Source: Oryzias latipes (lineage: Eukaryota > Chordata > Actinopteri > Beloniformes > Adrianichthyidae). Taken from it: a DNA stretch of 64,000 nt. The notes under the pieces are model-generated. The model made no database searches. It saw only the letters and a program-made list of their open reading frames with translations, and was not told the DNA's origin. Every line of letters starts with the position of its first letter. Position 1 is the first letter of the stretch. This document shows, one piece after another, positions 12,059 to 22,123 of the stretch. Location: the NCBI RefSeq assembly GCF_002234675.1, contig NC_019866.2:14847261-14911260 (forward strand), written 5' to 3'. The position numbers and the translations under genes are program-made.

Positions 12059-12160
12059 CATTTTTGTACTGAAGTGTTGTTGAAATTAATCACTGTGACT
12101 ACTACGGCTACGGCTACTTTGACTACTGGGGAAAAGGAACAACGGTGACTGTAACATCAG
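12059..12160 (+). CDS. ighj: IGH J segment 1 with 23-bp RSS
   Basis: RSS nonamer CATTTTTGT (12059-12067), 23-bp spacer, consensus heptamer CACTGTG (12091-12097). Coding 12098-12160 (63 nt), longest of the set, reading YYGYGYFDYWGKGTTVTVTS. It carries the WGxG motif that forms the FR4 beta-bulge. The donor is CAG/GTGAAA, ending in phase 1 so it joins Cmu1. Tyr/Gly-rich start adds to CDR3. Confidence 0.95.
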
Positions 12161-12399
12161 GTGAAAATCAAAGATTTTGATACATATTTTGAATTTGTGA
12201 CTTTTTAACTTTGTATTTTAGAATATTTAGAACTCAGAGGGCACAAGAATTAGTTTAAAAAAAAACCTGTAGATCTCAAGTATTACTGATCACCTCTGAA
12301 AGAATCTGTCAAAACAGGTATACATTTTTCTTAAAACTATAAATTTAACCTTGTTAAAAGACATCTTCTGGACAATATTGGTATTATTGATGCATTAGA

Positions 12400-12489
12400 A
12401 GTTATTGTATGTCAGATATGTTGGGATGTTACACTGTGACATTGCTTTTGACTACTGGGGTAAAGGCACAACAGTCACGGTTACTTCAG
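12400..12489 (+). CDS. ighj: IGH J segment 2 with 23-bp RSS
   Basis: Nonamer AGTTATTGT (12400-12408, two changes from GGTTTTTGT), 23-bp spacer, heptamer CACTGTG (12432-12438). Coding 12439-12489 reads IAFDYWGKGTTVTVTS in the WGxG frame. Donor CAG/GTAAAA. The shortest N-terminal part of the set with J3. Confidence 0.93.
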
Positions 12490-12640
12490 GTAAAAAAACA
12501 ATTATTTTCTACTGATCAGATTGAAATTGAAAAACTGCATTTTACTTTTTTTAATAACAGTTAATTTTTGTACTAAATTACTTACTGGTCAATGATAGAC
12601 CTGAACAATAATGTGTCTTGGGTCTGTAGAAAGCTGAAGA

Positions 12641-12730
12641 GGTTTTAGCATGGAGTAGTTAATAGTTTGTTTTACTGTGACTACGCTTTTGACTACTGGG
12701 GTAAAGGCACCACGGTCACCGTCACTTCAG
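12641..12730 (+). CDS. ighj: IGH J segment 3 with RSS
   Basis: Nonamer GGTTTTAGC (12641-12649), 23-bp spacer, heptamer TACTGTG (12673-12679), one change from consensus at the first base. Coding 12680-12730 reads YAFDYWGKGTTVTVTS. Donor CAG/GTAAGA. The T at heptamer position 1 replaces the near-invariant C; complement context should be considered when judging usage. Confidence 0.9.
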
Positions 12731-12977
12731 GTAAGACCAATAATCATTTACGATTTAACATTAGTAGTTTAACAATATTTTGTTTTTAAATGTTTGTCTC
12801 CACAAACAACTGGCTGTCAATAGGTCAAAAAATATATTTTTATTACTTAAGCGTTTGTAAACATTTACAGTTTTCTTCTGAATCAAAGATGAATATTTAG
12901 CAGGGTTTTTTGGGGGGGCTTTGAATTATCTACAAATCAAAGTTTCCAAAGAGAAAATCAGGATAAAATAGTAAAGA

Positions 12978-13069
12978 GGTTTTTTTTGGGGAAGTCACAG
13001 ACTTGTTTTACTGTGACAACTGGGCTTTTGACTATTGGGGAAAAGGCACAACGGTGACGGTTTCTGCAG
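12978..13069 (+). CDS. ighj: IGH J segment 4 with RSS
   Basis: Nonamer-like GGTTTTTTT (12978-12986), 22-bp spacer, heptamer TACTGTG (13009-13015). Coding 13016-13069 reads NWAFDYWGKGTTVTVSA. Donor CAG/GTAAGA. It shares with J3 a T at heptamer position 1. Confidence 0.9.
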
Positions 13070-13277
13070 GTAAGATTGTTCTGTTTTCTTTAGAATGTGG
13101 ATTAGGATTAATTTAAATTGTAAAAGTTATTTTATGATTTGTTGTAACGCTTGTAAATATTTCAATTTTTAGAGAATAATTTTACCTAAAATCGAATTTA
13201 GTGATGTTTTTAAAGTGTGTAAAAGTTTACTTTAAAGACAGTAGCAGTGAGAATAAGAATAAATCATAGTCAGAATG

Positions 13278-13371
13278 AGTTTTTACACTAAGAGTCCAGT
13301 AGATTCAGCACTGTGTGGCTGGTATGCTTTTGACTATTGGGGAAAAGGCACAGTGGTAACAGTGACACCAG
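13278..13371 (+). CDS. ighj: IGH J segment 5 with RSS
   Basis: Nonamer-like AGTTTTTAC (13278-13286), 22-bp spacer, heptamer CACTGTG (13309-13315). Coding 13316-13371 reads GWYAFDYWGKGTVVTVTP. Donor CAG/GTAAGA. FR4 ends in Pro rather than Ser/Ala. Confidence 0.92.
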
Positions 13372-13635
13372 GTAAGATCTTTTATTTTAAAAAATATAAA
13401 ACATTATGTACTTTAAAAATGTAAAATCAAATTATGTTAAATTGCCAGTTTTTTCCCCCAGAATAAACTCTTTCTTTATTGTGATTTCAAATATAGTACA
13501 ATTTACATTGGTATAAAAGTTTTCATTAAGATCCATAACAATATTTTACTGTTGATTTGAATTGTTTAGATTTAAATTTTTAGAATAATGATGGTTTAGT
13601 CTTAAAGAAACTATTCAGTCATCATTGGTAGTGAC

Positions 13636-13729
13636 CGTTTTTACACTGAGAGTCAAGCAGATTGAGCACTGTGTTACTACGGAGCTTTTGACTATTGGGG
13701 AAAAGGTACAATGGTGACTGTTTCTTCAG
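13636..13729 (+). CDS. ighj: IGH J segment 6 with RSS
   Basis: Nonamer-like CGTTTTTAC (13636-13644), 22-bp spacer, heptamer CACTGTG (13667-13673). Coding 13674-13729 reads YYGAFDYWGKGTMVTVSS. Donor CAG/GTAAGA. Flanks closely resemble J7, so J6 and J7 are recent duplicates. Confidence 0.93.
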
Positions 13730-13988
13730 GTAAGATCTGTTTAAAATGTGCTGCCAGCCCAATATTACATTTTATAATTCTGATTTATTTAATTCTGTAT
13801 ATTTTTGTTTTAAAGAGTTTTAGAGTAAACAGATTATTCTGAGTATTTTTATTGTCATACAGAAATGAATTCCTGTTTAAAATGATACACACTACATTTT
13901 TTAATGCATTTTAGAGAAAGAGATAGATTTTTCTTAAAATAGGATTTTAATGATTGATGAATGCTGCAGTCACCATTAGTAGAGTTGC

Positions 13989-14081
13989 CTTTTTACTCTG
14001 AGGGTCAAGCAGATTGAGCACTTTGTTACAACGATTCTTTTGACTATTGGGGAAAAGGTACAATGGTGACTGTTTCTTAAG
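13989..14081 (+). pseudogene. ighj: IGH J segment 7, non-functional (in-frame stop)
   Basis: A J6-like copy. In the frame set by the WGKG motif (Trp codon 14048-14050) the codon before the splice site is TAA (14078-14080) where J6 has TCA. The heptamer is CACTTTG (14019-14025), with the G at position 5 of CACTGTG changed. Donor AAG/GTAAGA is intact. Any join that uses J7 in the correct frame would stop before Cmu1. Confidence 0.88.
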
Positions 14082-14748
14082 GTAAGATCAGTGTTTCATT
14101 TATTACAGAAGTCAAATTAATTAACGTAAAATATTTTAAAAGATTTTGATTAAAGATCTTTTCATGGAAGTTTGAGAAACAACAGCAACAAAATATTCTT
14201 TAATCTGTATTCAGAGTGAATTAAAAGTGTTAATACAACTCAGGAATAATAACGTAATACATGTCATGAATTGTTGGAGGTATTTTAGGAGGGTGAAATT
14301 GCATACAAGAAAAAAGTAGTGTTATTTTAAAGGGGATTTAAAAATATTTAGTTTTTTTTTGTTTCCATTTGGTCTGCGTGCTGTGCAAAGTCAAATTAAT
14401 TAATGTAAAAATTCATTTTTATAAGGTTTTGATTAAAATTCTTTTCTTGTCAGTTTTAGAAACAACAATAATAAACGTTTCTTTGGTCAGTGTTCAGAGT
14501 AAATTACTAGTGTTAATACTAAATGTTGTGAATTGTTGGAGATTTTTTAGGAGGGTGAAATTACAAAAAAAAAATGGTTCGTTTTTTTCCCCAAACAGGA
14601 TTTAAAACTATTTTGTTGTTTCTTTGTTTCAGTTTGGTCTGCGTGCTGTGAACAAATTAGATCAATAAAAAAATGTCTTTCTCTGTCTTGATAGATTAGG
14701 AATTGTATATTTTGTTGTTTTAATTCTTCATTCCTTTGTCTCCTTCAG
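14082..14748. repeat. J-Cmu intron with a local tandem duplication
   Basis: Two related blocks follow each other at about 14105-14380 and 14384-14650. Both start with AAGTCAAATTAATTAA, contain GAAACAACA, TGAATTGTTGGAG and TTTAGGAGGGTGAAATT, and end near TTGGTCTGCGTGCTGTG. The intron is only about 670 bp between J7 and Cmu1. No consensus octamer was seen. Confidence 0.75.
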
Positions 14749-15051
14749 ACACTCCTGCTCAGGCTCCAACGCACGTGATTGGTCTGATGCCATGCGGCCC
14801 TCAAAGTAGAGACACGGTCACTCTTGGCTGTCTTGCCACCGGTTTCACCCCCTCTTCATTGACTTTCTCGTGGACTCAGGGCTCCAACAATTTGGAAAAC
14901 ATCACCCAGTACCCTTCAATACTGAAAAATGACAAATATTGGGGAATCAGTCAGGTTCAAGTCAGCCGACAGGACTGGGACGCCAAAAAGACTTTCAAGT
15001 GTGTTGCCAATCATGTTGGAGACCAAACAACGTCTCCTATTACTAAGCCAG
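14749..15051 (+). CDS. ighm: IgM heavy chain constant domain 1 (Cmu1)
   Basis: Exon from acceptor TCCTTCAG to donor CAG/GTAATT, 303 bp, phase 1 at both ends. It encodes about 101 residues beginning DTPAQAPTHV. Landmarks: first-strand Cys (LGCLATGF), core Trp (FSWTQ) and second Cys (FKCVANH) of an Ig C1 domain. An extra Cys near residue 16 (MPCGP) is placed to bond the light chain. One NIT glycosylation site. It is the splice partner of J, Cmu2 and, by phase, Cdelta1. Confidence 0.95.
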
Positions 15052-16087
15052 GTAATTTTGTTTTATAAGTCGCTATCAGCTTTTGTTAAATAGAGTTACA
15101 ATTAATGAATAAATCTTTACATTTTTATAAAATGTTATGAACAAATTACTGAAAGAAAATTGACAAGTTTTAGAGAAATATTTAAAGGATTAAGATTATA
15201 AATGTGAAGAAACAACTGAAGGTTTAGGCAACACTCTTAATGTGAATTCTTTGCTTTTGGTATAATTTAGACCTTAAGAAATAAAAGCTTTAGTAAATGA
15301 TGTATTAATATTTTAATATTCTTTTATCAAACACATTTTTCAAAGTAATATAGAATTTTGACCATAATTAGAGATAAATAAACCTAGTCTCTCTTTTAAT
15401 GCATTAGTCATTTTAACTTCTATAAATTTGTATAATAATTATCTTTAATTACTGCATCATTACTATATTTTTTATATATATTGATTTTTCAGGACTTATT
15501 TGATTATATTCTTGCCACAAACCATTTTCTATAAATGTAAAAAGTATTACAGAAATGTAATGAAAGAAAGTACAAATGTGTATTTTTTTGTGCAAAAAAC
15601 TTTTATTTAAAAAAAAAATCGAAATTTCTTTTTGCAAAATTGTAGCAAAAAAAAAAAAAACGGAATTCAAAAAGACATTCGGTGTCTGTATTTCCCTTCA
15701 CAGATAAGCAGTTTGTTTCTGTGTTTTTATGTCTTTGAATAATCTTCCTCATAACTGTGACCTTTGTTTCTGTTTCACTGTTTGCTGTTAATTAACATTA
15801 TTAACAATTATTTTAAATATATGTTTGCTTTCCAGTCATTGTCAGTATATATGCAGAAGTCAGTACCATGATTTACAAAGCCTCACATTAAAGTAACAAC
15901 AAAATCATTATAATATAATTTATTTAAAGAGCATCATAATTATCAGTTTCCTGAAAGTCTTTATTAATATTTTTAAAAATCATCAATATTATAAAAACTG
16001 TCATTTTCTGAGCTTCTGCATATATATTTGCACAAAAAAGTTCTTTGCTTCTGCAAAAATCTGTTTGTGTGTGTGTTTGTTTTTCAG
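15052..16087. other. Cmu1-Cmu2 intron (about 1 kb)
   Basis: A+T-rich with A and T homopolymers. Much longer than the Cmu2-Cmu3 and Cmu3-Cmu4 introns. No coding or regulatory motif recognised. Confidence 0.6.
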
Positions 16088-16438
16088 ATGTGCTGTTTAG
16101 GTCGCCCAATCTCACAACAAGTTTTTTCCTTGATGAGGAAAAGCAACAGGCTTCTTTCTACTGCTTTGCCAAAGATTTTTCTCCTAGGACCCATGAGATC
16201 ATTTGGCAGAAAGTTGGCAGCGAAAAAGCCAGCATCCTTGATGAGACCAGTGTTTTCTCAGAGGGAAGAAATGACACAAATGGAGCTAAGCTGTATTCTG
16301 CAGCAAGTTTGCTCACAGTAAACCCCACTGAGCTGACTTCTGGAGCAACATTTACATGTGTGTTCAAGGGGAAAGGTGTGAACAATACTGACGTGTTGGA
16401 AAAGGCTAATGCCACCTACAAGGAAGAATCTTCTGGAG
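16088..16438 (+). CDS. ighm: IgM heavy chain constant domain 2 (Cmu2)
   Basis: Exon from acceptor TTTTTCAG to donor GAG/GTAAGT, 351 bp, phase 1. About 117 residues starting DVLFRSPNL. Ig landmarks are FYCFAKDF, IIWQKV and FTCVFKG. NDT, NNT and NAT sequons are possible glycosylation sites. The C-terminal stretch (ATYKEESSGG) is a flexible link to Cmu3. Confidence 0.95.
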
Positions 16439-16513
16439 GTAAGTGGAACATCCAGCTGCAATGATTGAACATCTAGGTTCTGATCGATAACTTTTCATTT
16501 GTCCTTCATTCAG

Positions 16514-16828
16514 GAAGTGCAGGATGTATTCAGGCAGCTGTAGACATAAATATCATTGGCCCTACATACAGGGACATTCTTGTAAAGCAAAGTGGAAAAA
16601 TAACATGCCAAATTCAAGTAAATAACGGTCAGCTTGAAAAGATTTTTTGGGAGAATCAAGATAACGTAGAAATGGCTGGAACTGTAAAGACTGAAGGGTT
16701 AAAAAAGAAGGAGGAGCTTGTGCTTGACATCACATATGATGAATGGCATCAGGGAGTCGAACGCTACTGTGTTGTCCAACATAAAGACATTCTTTTCCCA
16801 TTCAAGATCCAATACAAGAGACAAAACA
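16514..16828 (+). CDS. ighm: IgM heavy chain constant domain 3 (Cmu3)
   Basis: Exon from acceptor TCATTCAG to donor A/GTACGA, 315 bp, phase 1. The protein starts GSAGCIQAA, with a Cys placed for inter-chain bonding. Ig landmarks are ITCQIQ, IFWENQ and RYCVVQH. Its end phase fits both Cmu4 (secreted form) and TM1 at 18075 (membrane form), matching the known teleost route in which membrane IgM lacks Cmu4. Confidence 0.94.
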
Positions 16829-16948
16829 GTACGATCACTTCTTCTACATTTTGACATTCACAGATGTTTTGAATCCTTTACAGTCAGAACAAATGATGAC
16901 AGTTGTGTCAGTCAGTTGTTTATTTCCTCTGTTTTCTGGTACTTGCAG

Positions 16949-17337
16949 GCGGACCTGTTCAGCGTCCTTCAGTGTTTATGTTGCCTCCTGTAGAACATGC
17001 TAAAAACAAAGAGGTGACCCTGACTTGCTCTGTGAAAGACTTCTTCCCTGAGGAGGTTTACGTAGCTTGGCTTGTTGATGATGATGTAGTAGACTCAAAG
17101 TACAAGACCAGTACCACCAGTCCAGTAGAGAAAGAAGGATCTTACTTGGTTTACAGCCAGTTAACCCTCACAGATGATCAGTGGAAACAGTCTGGTGTGG
17201 TGTACAGCTGTGCTGTTTACCACGAGTCCATTACCAACTCCACCAGATCCATTGTCAGATCCATTGGTTTCAGCACAGCTGATAAAAACAACCTGGTCAA
17301 CCTCAACCTGAACATCTCTGAAAAGTGCAAGGCGTAG
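16949..17337 (+). CDS. ighm: IgM constant domain 4 with secretory tail (Cmu4)
   Basis: Exon from acceptor ACTTGCAG to stop TAG (17335-17337). Starts SGPVQRPSVFMLPP. Ig landmarks are LTCSVKDFFP, VAWLVDD and YSCAVYH. After the domain the tail reads about NLVNLNLNISEKCKA: an NIS glycosylation site and a Cys three residues from the end, as in teleost mu tailpieces that link IgM subunits into polymers. NST is a second sequon. Confidence 0.95.
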
Positions 17338-17416
17338 TAGATGTTGTTTGTTGTTGTCTACTTTTTCTTTCTTGTTTGTACTTTGTGATGAGTCATTGTG
17401 TTGTGTTTAATTGCAG

Positions 17417-17422
17417 ATTAAA
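17417..17422 (+). promoter_or_regulatory. Poly(A) signal for secreted IgM
   Basis: ATTAAA 80 bp after the Cmu4 stop, followed by an A run and a G/T-rich stretch (about 17440-17475). Choice of this site over the downstream membrane site would decide secreted against membrane IgM. Confidence 0.65.
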
Positions 17423-18074
17423 AACAAAAAAAAAACACAGTTCATGTTTGTTGTTTGCTCTTCCTGTTGAGGTTCAAATTACATTTTGACTTTCTATGAA
17501 GTCACAGTGCTGTGATGTGAGACACTGTTACACTAGTGTACATTTTGAACACACTGATCTTTCAGCATCACACTTTACTCTCCAGAACACCACAATCTTC
17601 CTGATTACAACAATATTGTGTTTGTCTTATTTTCAGAAGAGTGTTAACAAAGCATGTGTGTGTCTGTGTGCCTGTGTGTCTTCTATTGGGTCTTGCACCC
17701 CTAACAAGACAAATCCTGTAACTCTGGTCTCTTAGTTACTGAACAGACTCACTCTGTGAGTTTACTGACTAACAAGCCAAGTCATGCAAACCAAACCAAG
17801 AATGATGTTTCTCAAGAACAAGTCAGGATCATTAGCTGACTGAATGAAGGAGAAAACACTGATCAGGATCATGTAAACACATGCAGGACAGTTGAAGATG
17901 ATGGGACATTCACAGTAGAGACACTAACTGATGCCATTCCAGATTAAAGCCACTTTGCTCTTTGGGACAGGACAGGTTCTAGTGTTGACTTAGAAAAGGA
18001 GCATTCTAGAAATACTGGGAACAGTCTGTGAAGTGTGGATGATCCCAACAGTTCATTGATTTGTTACTTTGCAG
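17423..18074. other. Non-coding DNA between Cmu4 and TM1
   Basis: Intron used by the membrane transcript. Contains a TGTGTG-rich stretch near 17655-17685. No Ig motif seen. Confidence 0.55.
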
Positions 18075-18220
18075 TCCCTCCAGAGTTTCTGAATGAAACT
18101 GTTTGCTCCTGCAAAGAGGAGATGGAAGCAGAGGAAGATCACATGGCAAACACAGCCCTGACCTTCATCTTCCTTTTCATCATGACTTTGTTGTTCAGTG
18201 TTGGAACCACATTGTCAAAG
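18075..18220 (+). CDS. ighm: IgM membrane exon 1 (TM1)
   Basis: Acceptor CTTTGCAG, donor AAG/GTAAAT, 146 bp; enters in phase 1 and leaves in phase 0. It encodes an acidic spacer with two Cys ([15 protein letters not shown]), then a hydrophobic segment of about 25 residues ([22 protein letters not shown]). The polar Thr/Ser within the membrane helix is typical of surface Ig that pairs with CD79. Joined to Cmu3 it reads IPPEFLN. Confidence 0.93.
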
Positions 18221-18764
18221 GTAAATGCTTCATTTGTTTACAATGGGCTCTGATTTCAGCTGAAAGAGAAAAATAACTTTTTAAAGAGAATTGAAAGAGG
18301 TTAAATTATTACAAAGTCAGCATTAAACTATATTTTTAGGAGTTGAAGTATAAAAAGTATAAAGATACACGTTTTAAGAACTTTATTTACAACATTTATT
18401 ATTTATATGCTTAGCATGATGAGATTGTTTTCTCTAAAGGATCAGGAAATAAAAAATCATGTTTCAGCTTCAGAGGGTTTTTAGAAATATGTCAACATCA
18501 TTCATGAGGCTGAAAACTCAACAAAAGCCAAATAAAAAAAATCACAATAGATATTTGTCTAAAAGTATTTTTTTCTGAGATTATTTTTAAAGCAAGGAAT
18601 ATGACATACATGATAAATGCATGATAAATATATATTTATTTCACATTTTTGTTTAATTTTTTGATCAGCCTTTTATAATTCGAGACAAAGATGAAATTCA
18701 CACATAAACATTGTTGAACAGAACTTGTATTATTATCATTAAAAAAAATTCTCTCTTTTTACAG

Positions 18765-18773
18765 ATCAAATGA
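18765..18773 (+). CDS. ighm: IgM membrane exon 2 (Ile-Lys-stop)
   Basis: Acceptor TTTTTACAG followed at once by ATC AAA TGA, in phase with TM1. The cytoplasmic tail is therefore only about Ser-Lys-Ile-Lys, too short for signalling on its own. The same coding plan occurs at 23256. An AATAAA at 18915-18920 is a likely poly(A) signal. Confidence 0.87.
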   Translation: MK

Positions 18774-18914
18774 AAAAAGGATCAGAAAGATCTTTACAAT
18801 TTTTTCCACCATTTTTCCTTTTCTTTATTTTTTCTCTTAAACTGATTTCATCCTGTAAGTAATCCCTTTTTTTTAAATTTTGAACTTTAAATCTTTGTAT
18901 CTTTTCCTGATTTA

Positions 18915-18920
18915 AATAAA
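18915..18920 (+). promoter_or_regulatory. Likely poly(A) signal, membrane IgM
   Basis: AATAAA 142 bp after the TM2 stop codon. Confidence 0.55.
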
Positions 18921-19626
18921 AAAGTGAAAATAAGAATTTATTTGCTCCTCCATCTTTTTCTGGTGTTTCATTTTTGTGAAGTTCTTCATGTTTATGCATT
19001 TGTAGATAGATTTATACACAAATGCTGTCAGTGTTTGGTTGATGTCATGTAACATTTTATGTTTTATCTTTTCTGAAGTTTTCATCAAACCACCAACAGC
19101 TGGAATCAGCGGTCCATTACTCAGTGTGCAAATTTTACAGTCGATAACTTTTTCAGTCTAGAATTACTTGACGGTTGAAGTCAAACCTTTGACAAAGCTT
19201 ATGTAAATGAAGATGCGATATTTCCATCTTCTCTGTTTCTGTTCCTGGCATAACCACACCTCACACCTGCAGTCTGCCATGCTCTGCTGCTCTTTCTGTC
19301 CTTTCACTTCTGTCTTTCTGGACTTTTTTGGGAGCTGGGTGTTGAACAAAGCTTCCTCTAACTGAATAACCGGATCACTCTGTCCTGTCGAGCTCAACGT
19401 CTGTGAAACTGACTTTCAGTGGCGTTTTTGCAAACCTCTTCAACACCAAACTGTGTAAAAGTACAACTATGCCGTAAACATAAACACTAAAAAATGACAA
19501 TTAGAACTGAGACTACAAACTAAAACATGAAGGTTAGTATGAATGAGCTTAAATCAGCTTTTAAATAATCAGTGCTGAAATTCAGAAGGACAAATGCAAA
19601 AACATGTCATCTCTTTTCTATCACAG
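18921..19626. other. Cmu-Cdelta interval
   Basis: No Ig exon. In teleosts an enhancer has been described in this part of the locus, but no consensus octamer was found here, so none is called. A minus frame at 19164-19397 has no known motif. Confidence 0.45.
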
Positions 19627-19947
19627 AGCTGCGCGTTGTTTCTCCAAACATCAGCCTGTTTCCTGTCTGGGAAGGTGAATTTGGAGTCTCACAGGTCAGA
19701 CTCATCTGCACCCTGAACGGTTACTTTCCCAAAAACCTGAGTGTGGAGTGGCAGCAGAACAAGCAGCAGCTGACACAGATCCAGCCCACAGAAAGACATC
19801 TGCAGAGTGTGGAGGGGGGAGAGAAGACCTACAGTCTGACCTCTGAGATTGAGCCAAACATGGAAGAGTGGACAAGAGGCTCCAATTTTACCTGCAAGTT
19901 CATTCACAAGGAGAACAAAGATGAAAAGACAACAAGTATTTGTCACA
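19627..19947 (+). CDS. ighd: IgD heavy chain constant domain 1 (Cdelta1)
   Basis: Acceptor ATCACAG, donor A/GTAAGT, 321 bp, phase 1. Protein begins ELRVVSPNISLFPVWEG when a G from Cmu1 is supplied. Landmarks: LICTLNGYFP, VEWQQNK and FTCKFIH. Sequons NIS, NLS and NFT. In teleosts delta transcripts keep Cmu1 ahead of Cdelta1, and the phase here allows that. Confidence 0.93.
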
Positions 19948-20022
19948 GTAAGTGTGAGGAAACACTTGAATCACTATTTTGATCAGTGTTATCAGAAGGT
20001 CATTGATATTTGATTCCTGCAG

Positions 20023-20313
20023 TCTTTGGATTCAATCCTCCTTCCATTCATGTGGAGATTCCCAGCTTCAAGACAGTGATGATGACCAACTCTGATGTGA
20101 AAGCTAGATGCTTCATCCACAATGTTGCTGCTAAGCTGGTCTGGCTGATGGACGGGGAACAACCATCCACTGACAGAGTGAATGAATTCTCAAACAAAAC
20201 CACTTTAATCAGTGAACTGACAGTTCCATCCAGCAGCTGGAAAAACCTGAAACTTCTGAAATGTAAAGTTCAGCATCACTGCTTTTCTGCTGAGAAGACT
20301 GTAGAGATTTCAG
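20023..20313 (+). CDS. ighd: IgD constant domain 2
   Basis: Acceptor TTCCTGCAG, donor CAG/GTGAGA, 291 bp, phase 1. Begins IFGFNPPSIHVEIP. Landmarks ARCFIHN, LVWLMDGE and LLKCKVQHH, with an NKT sequon. The intron before it is 75 bp, the one after it about 1 kb. Confidence 0.92.
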
Positions 20314-21351
20314 GTGAGAAGATCAACTATCATCTGTGTTGTAACTTCCTATTTGAAGTACATTACAGATTACTCATTACTTTTTGTCAGTTACAATTTT
20401 AACATGTCAGAAATGTAAAGTGTCATTTCACTACTTTCTTACTTTAAAGTCACTTTGATCATAAAACCTATTGTAGCAGAATACAACAATATTAAATGAC
20501 ATATTTAGCACTGAAAATTTTCAATTTTGTTGAGGGGCGACATGGTGGAATAAAAACTTCTATTAATAAAGTTTATTTTTGGTAAAGTGGAGCTAAGATC
20601 CTAAAGCAAGAAAATATGACAGGTTTAACCACAAACAATCCCACAATGTCAAAAGTATGGTAGATGTAACGTGAATAATTGGTTATTTTAGTGATTATTC
20701 TGGGTGTTTTTATGGTAGATTGGCAGGATTTTTATAAAACACAAAATCCATATCCTTTATATTAGACTATTTATAGCTTAACTCTTAATCCAGAAAGTCT
20801 AACAAAGTTAACTTGTGACTTTCCAAAGTGTCTATCAATAAATCTTTAATGTTCAAGCTTTGGCTTTACTGAACTATTTCTACCCATTTGAGCTCACTAT
20901 TTTATGACTGAAACACGATCAGACAACTAGTTAAAAAGTGACTCAATAATGTCTTCTGGTTTACTAGAACACCTCACTTAAATGTTAGTTGTAAACCAGT
21001 GAGGGAAAAAATCCACTAGTTAGTCACAGTGGTTCAAAATCTTCACAGCTTAACTGGTCAATTGGTGCCCAAAAAGGCTGAAGAAAATGTTTTCTCATAA
21101 AAACAGGTTCAAATTTCTCCACTTTTGTTGAAACAACAAAAAGACTGACAGCTACTGGTTCAGTGAAAAAACAGGACTAGAAACATTTATTAATGATTAC
21201 AAAGAATGAAGAAAGTGTTTGGGTCTACGAAGCCAAACAGGAGATTTGGCTCAATAATTTCATTCTAAAAAACCCAAAGTTACTTAGAACTGATGACTGT
21301 TAGCAGCTGTTTTTAATCTATTAAAGCCTCATAGTTTCTATCATCCTTCAG
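20314..21351. other. Unusually long intron between delta domains 2 and 3
   Basis: About 1,038 bp where the other delta domain introns are 76-93 bp. No frame with Cys-Trp-Cys Ig spacing was seen. It may mark a lost delta exon or an old insertion. Confidence 0.55.
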
Positions 21352-21666
21352 GTTCTGCAGTTTCAGCTCCTCATGTGGACATCAGGAGATCTCTGTCAGA
21401 CCTGCCGACAGAAAACAATGATGTGAAGCTGCACTGTGACCTTTCACAGCTCTCCTCACAGCACCTCTATGTCACACTTCAGTCCAAAGGAGCTGACATT
21501 TCTGACAAACAGTATGTTGATCTTCCTGAAGCTCCAGCCTCACATACAGTCAGTGTCAGCTTCTCTGTTCCTCACATCTACTGGAAGAGTGACCAGAGTT
21601 TCACCTGCAAAGTCCATCAAGGCTTTTCCAGCCAGTCTTTTGAGTCCAAAGCTATCAGTGTTTTTG
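21352..21666 (+). CDS. ighd: IgD constant domain 3 (third in this gene)
   Basis: Acceptor TCCTTCAG, donor G/GTGAGA, 315 bp, phase 1. Begins GSAVSAPHVDIRRS. Both core Cys are present (KLHCDL and FTCKVHQ), but the core Trp expected about 14 residues after the first Cys is missing: the strand reads LYVTLQSKG. It may still fold, as some delta domains vary, but it is the odd one of the set. Confidence 0.9.
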
Positions 21667-21758
21667 GTGAGAATGGTTCTTTTCTAGAAAAAGGAGAAAT
21701 CTAACAAATGTCTTCACTGACTGAATCCTTCATGTGTTTTTCTCTACATTCTAATCAG

Positions 21759-22043
21759 TGGATCCATCAGTGGAAGTCCTTCAGGTCTCCAGTAAAGAGT
21801 CAGGACAACAGAAACTCCTGTGTTCTGCATCAGGCTTTAATCCACAAATTAGTTGGTTTTCTGACTCAGAGTCCAAATCAGCATCAAGCACAGACATCAG
21901 CATGGATACAAATGGACGTGTGACTGTAATCAGTCGACTGGAGGTTCTTCAGACAGAGTGGAAAACAGGGAAGACCTTCACCTGTGAAGTCTTTGACAGG
22001 TTTCTACATAAACGTGACAGAAAGGACATCAGCCTCTGTTCAG
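21759..22043 (+). CDS. ighd: IgD constant domain 4 (fourth in this gene)
   Basis: Acceptor CTAATCAG, donor CAG/GTAAAA, 285 bp, phase 1. Begins VDPSVEVLQVSSKE. Landmarks LLCSASGF, ISWFSDSE and FTCEVFD. An extra Cys lies at the C-terminal edge (SLCSG). Confidence 0.92.
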
Positions 22044-22123
22044 GTAAAAACAGAACTGATTTGGAAATGATCAATAAATATTAAAGAATGGACTTTTACT
22101 TTTGTCTCCTTCACTCTTTTTAG

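Noticed and set aside
14369-14605. Open frame in the J-Cmu intron
   Set aside because: A+T-rich frame through the tandem duplication with no motif; intronic.
16949-17337. Alternative donor inside Cmu4 for membrane IgM, as in mammals
   Set aside because: No convincing donor near the domain end; Cmu3 to TM1 fits phase and known teleost usage.
18921-19626. Mu 3' enhancer as known in catfish
   Set aside because: No consensus octamer or clear E-box cluster seen; position alone is not enough.
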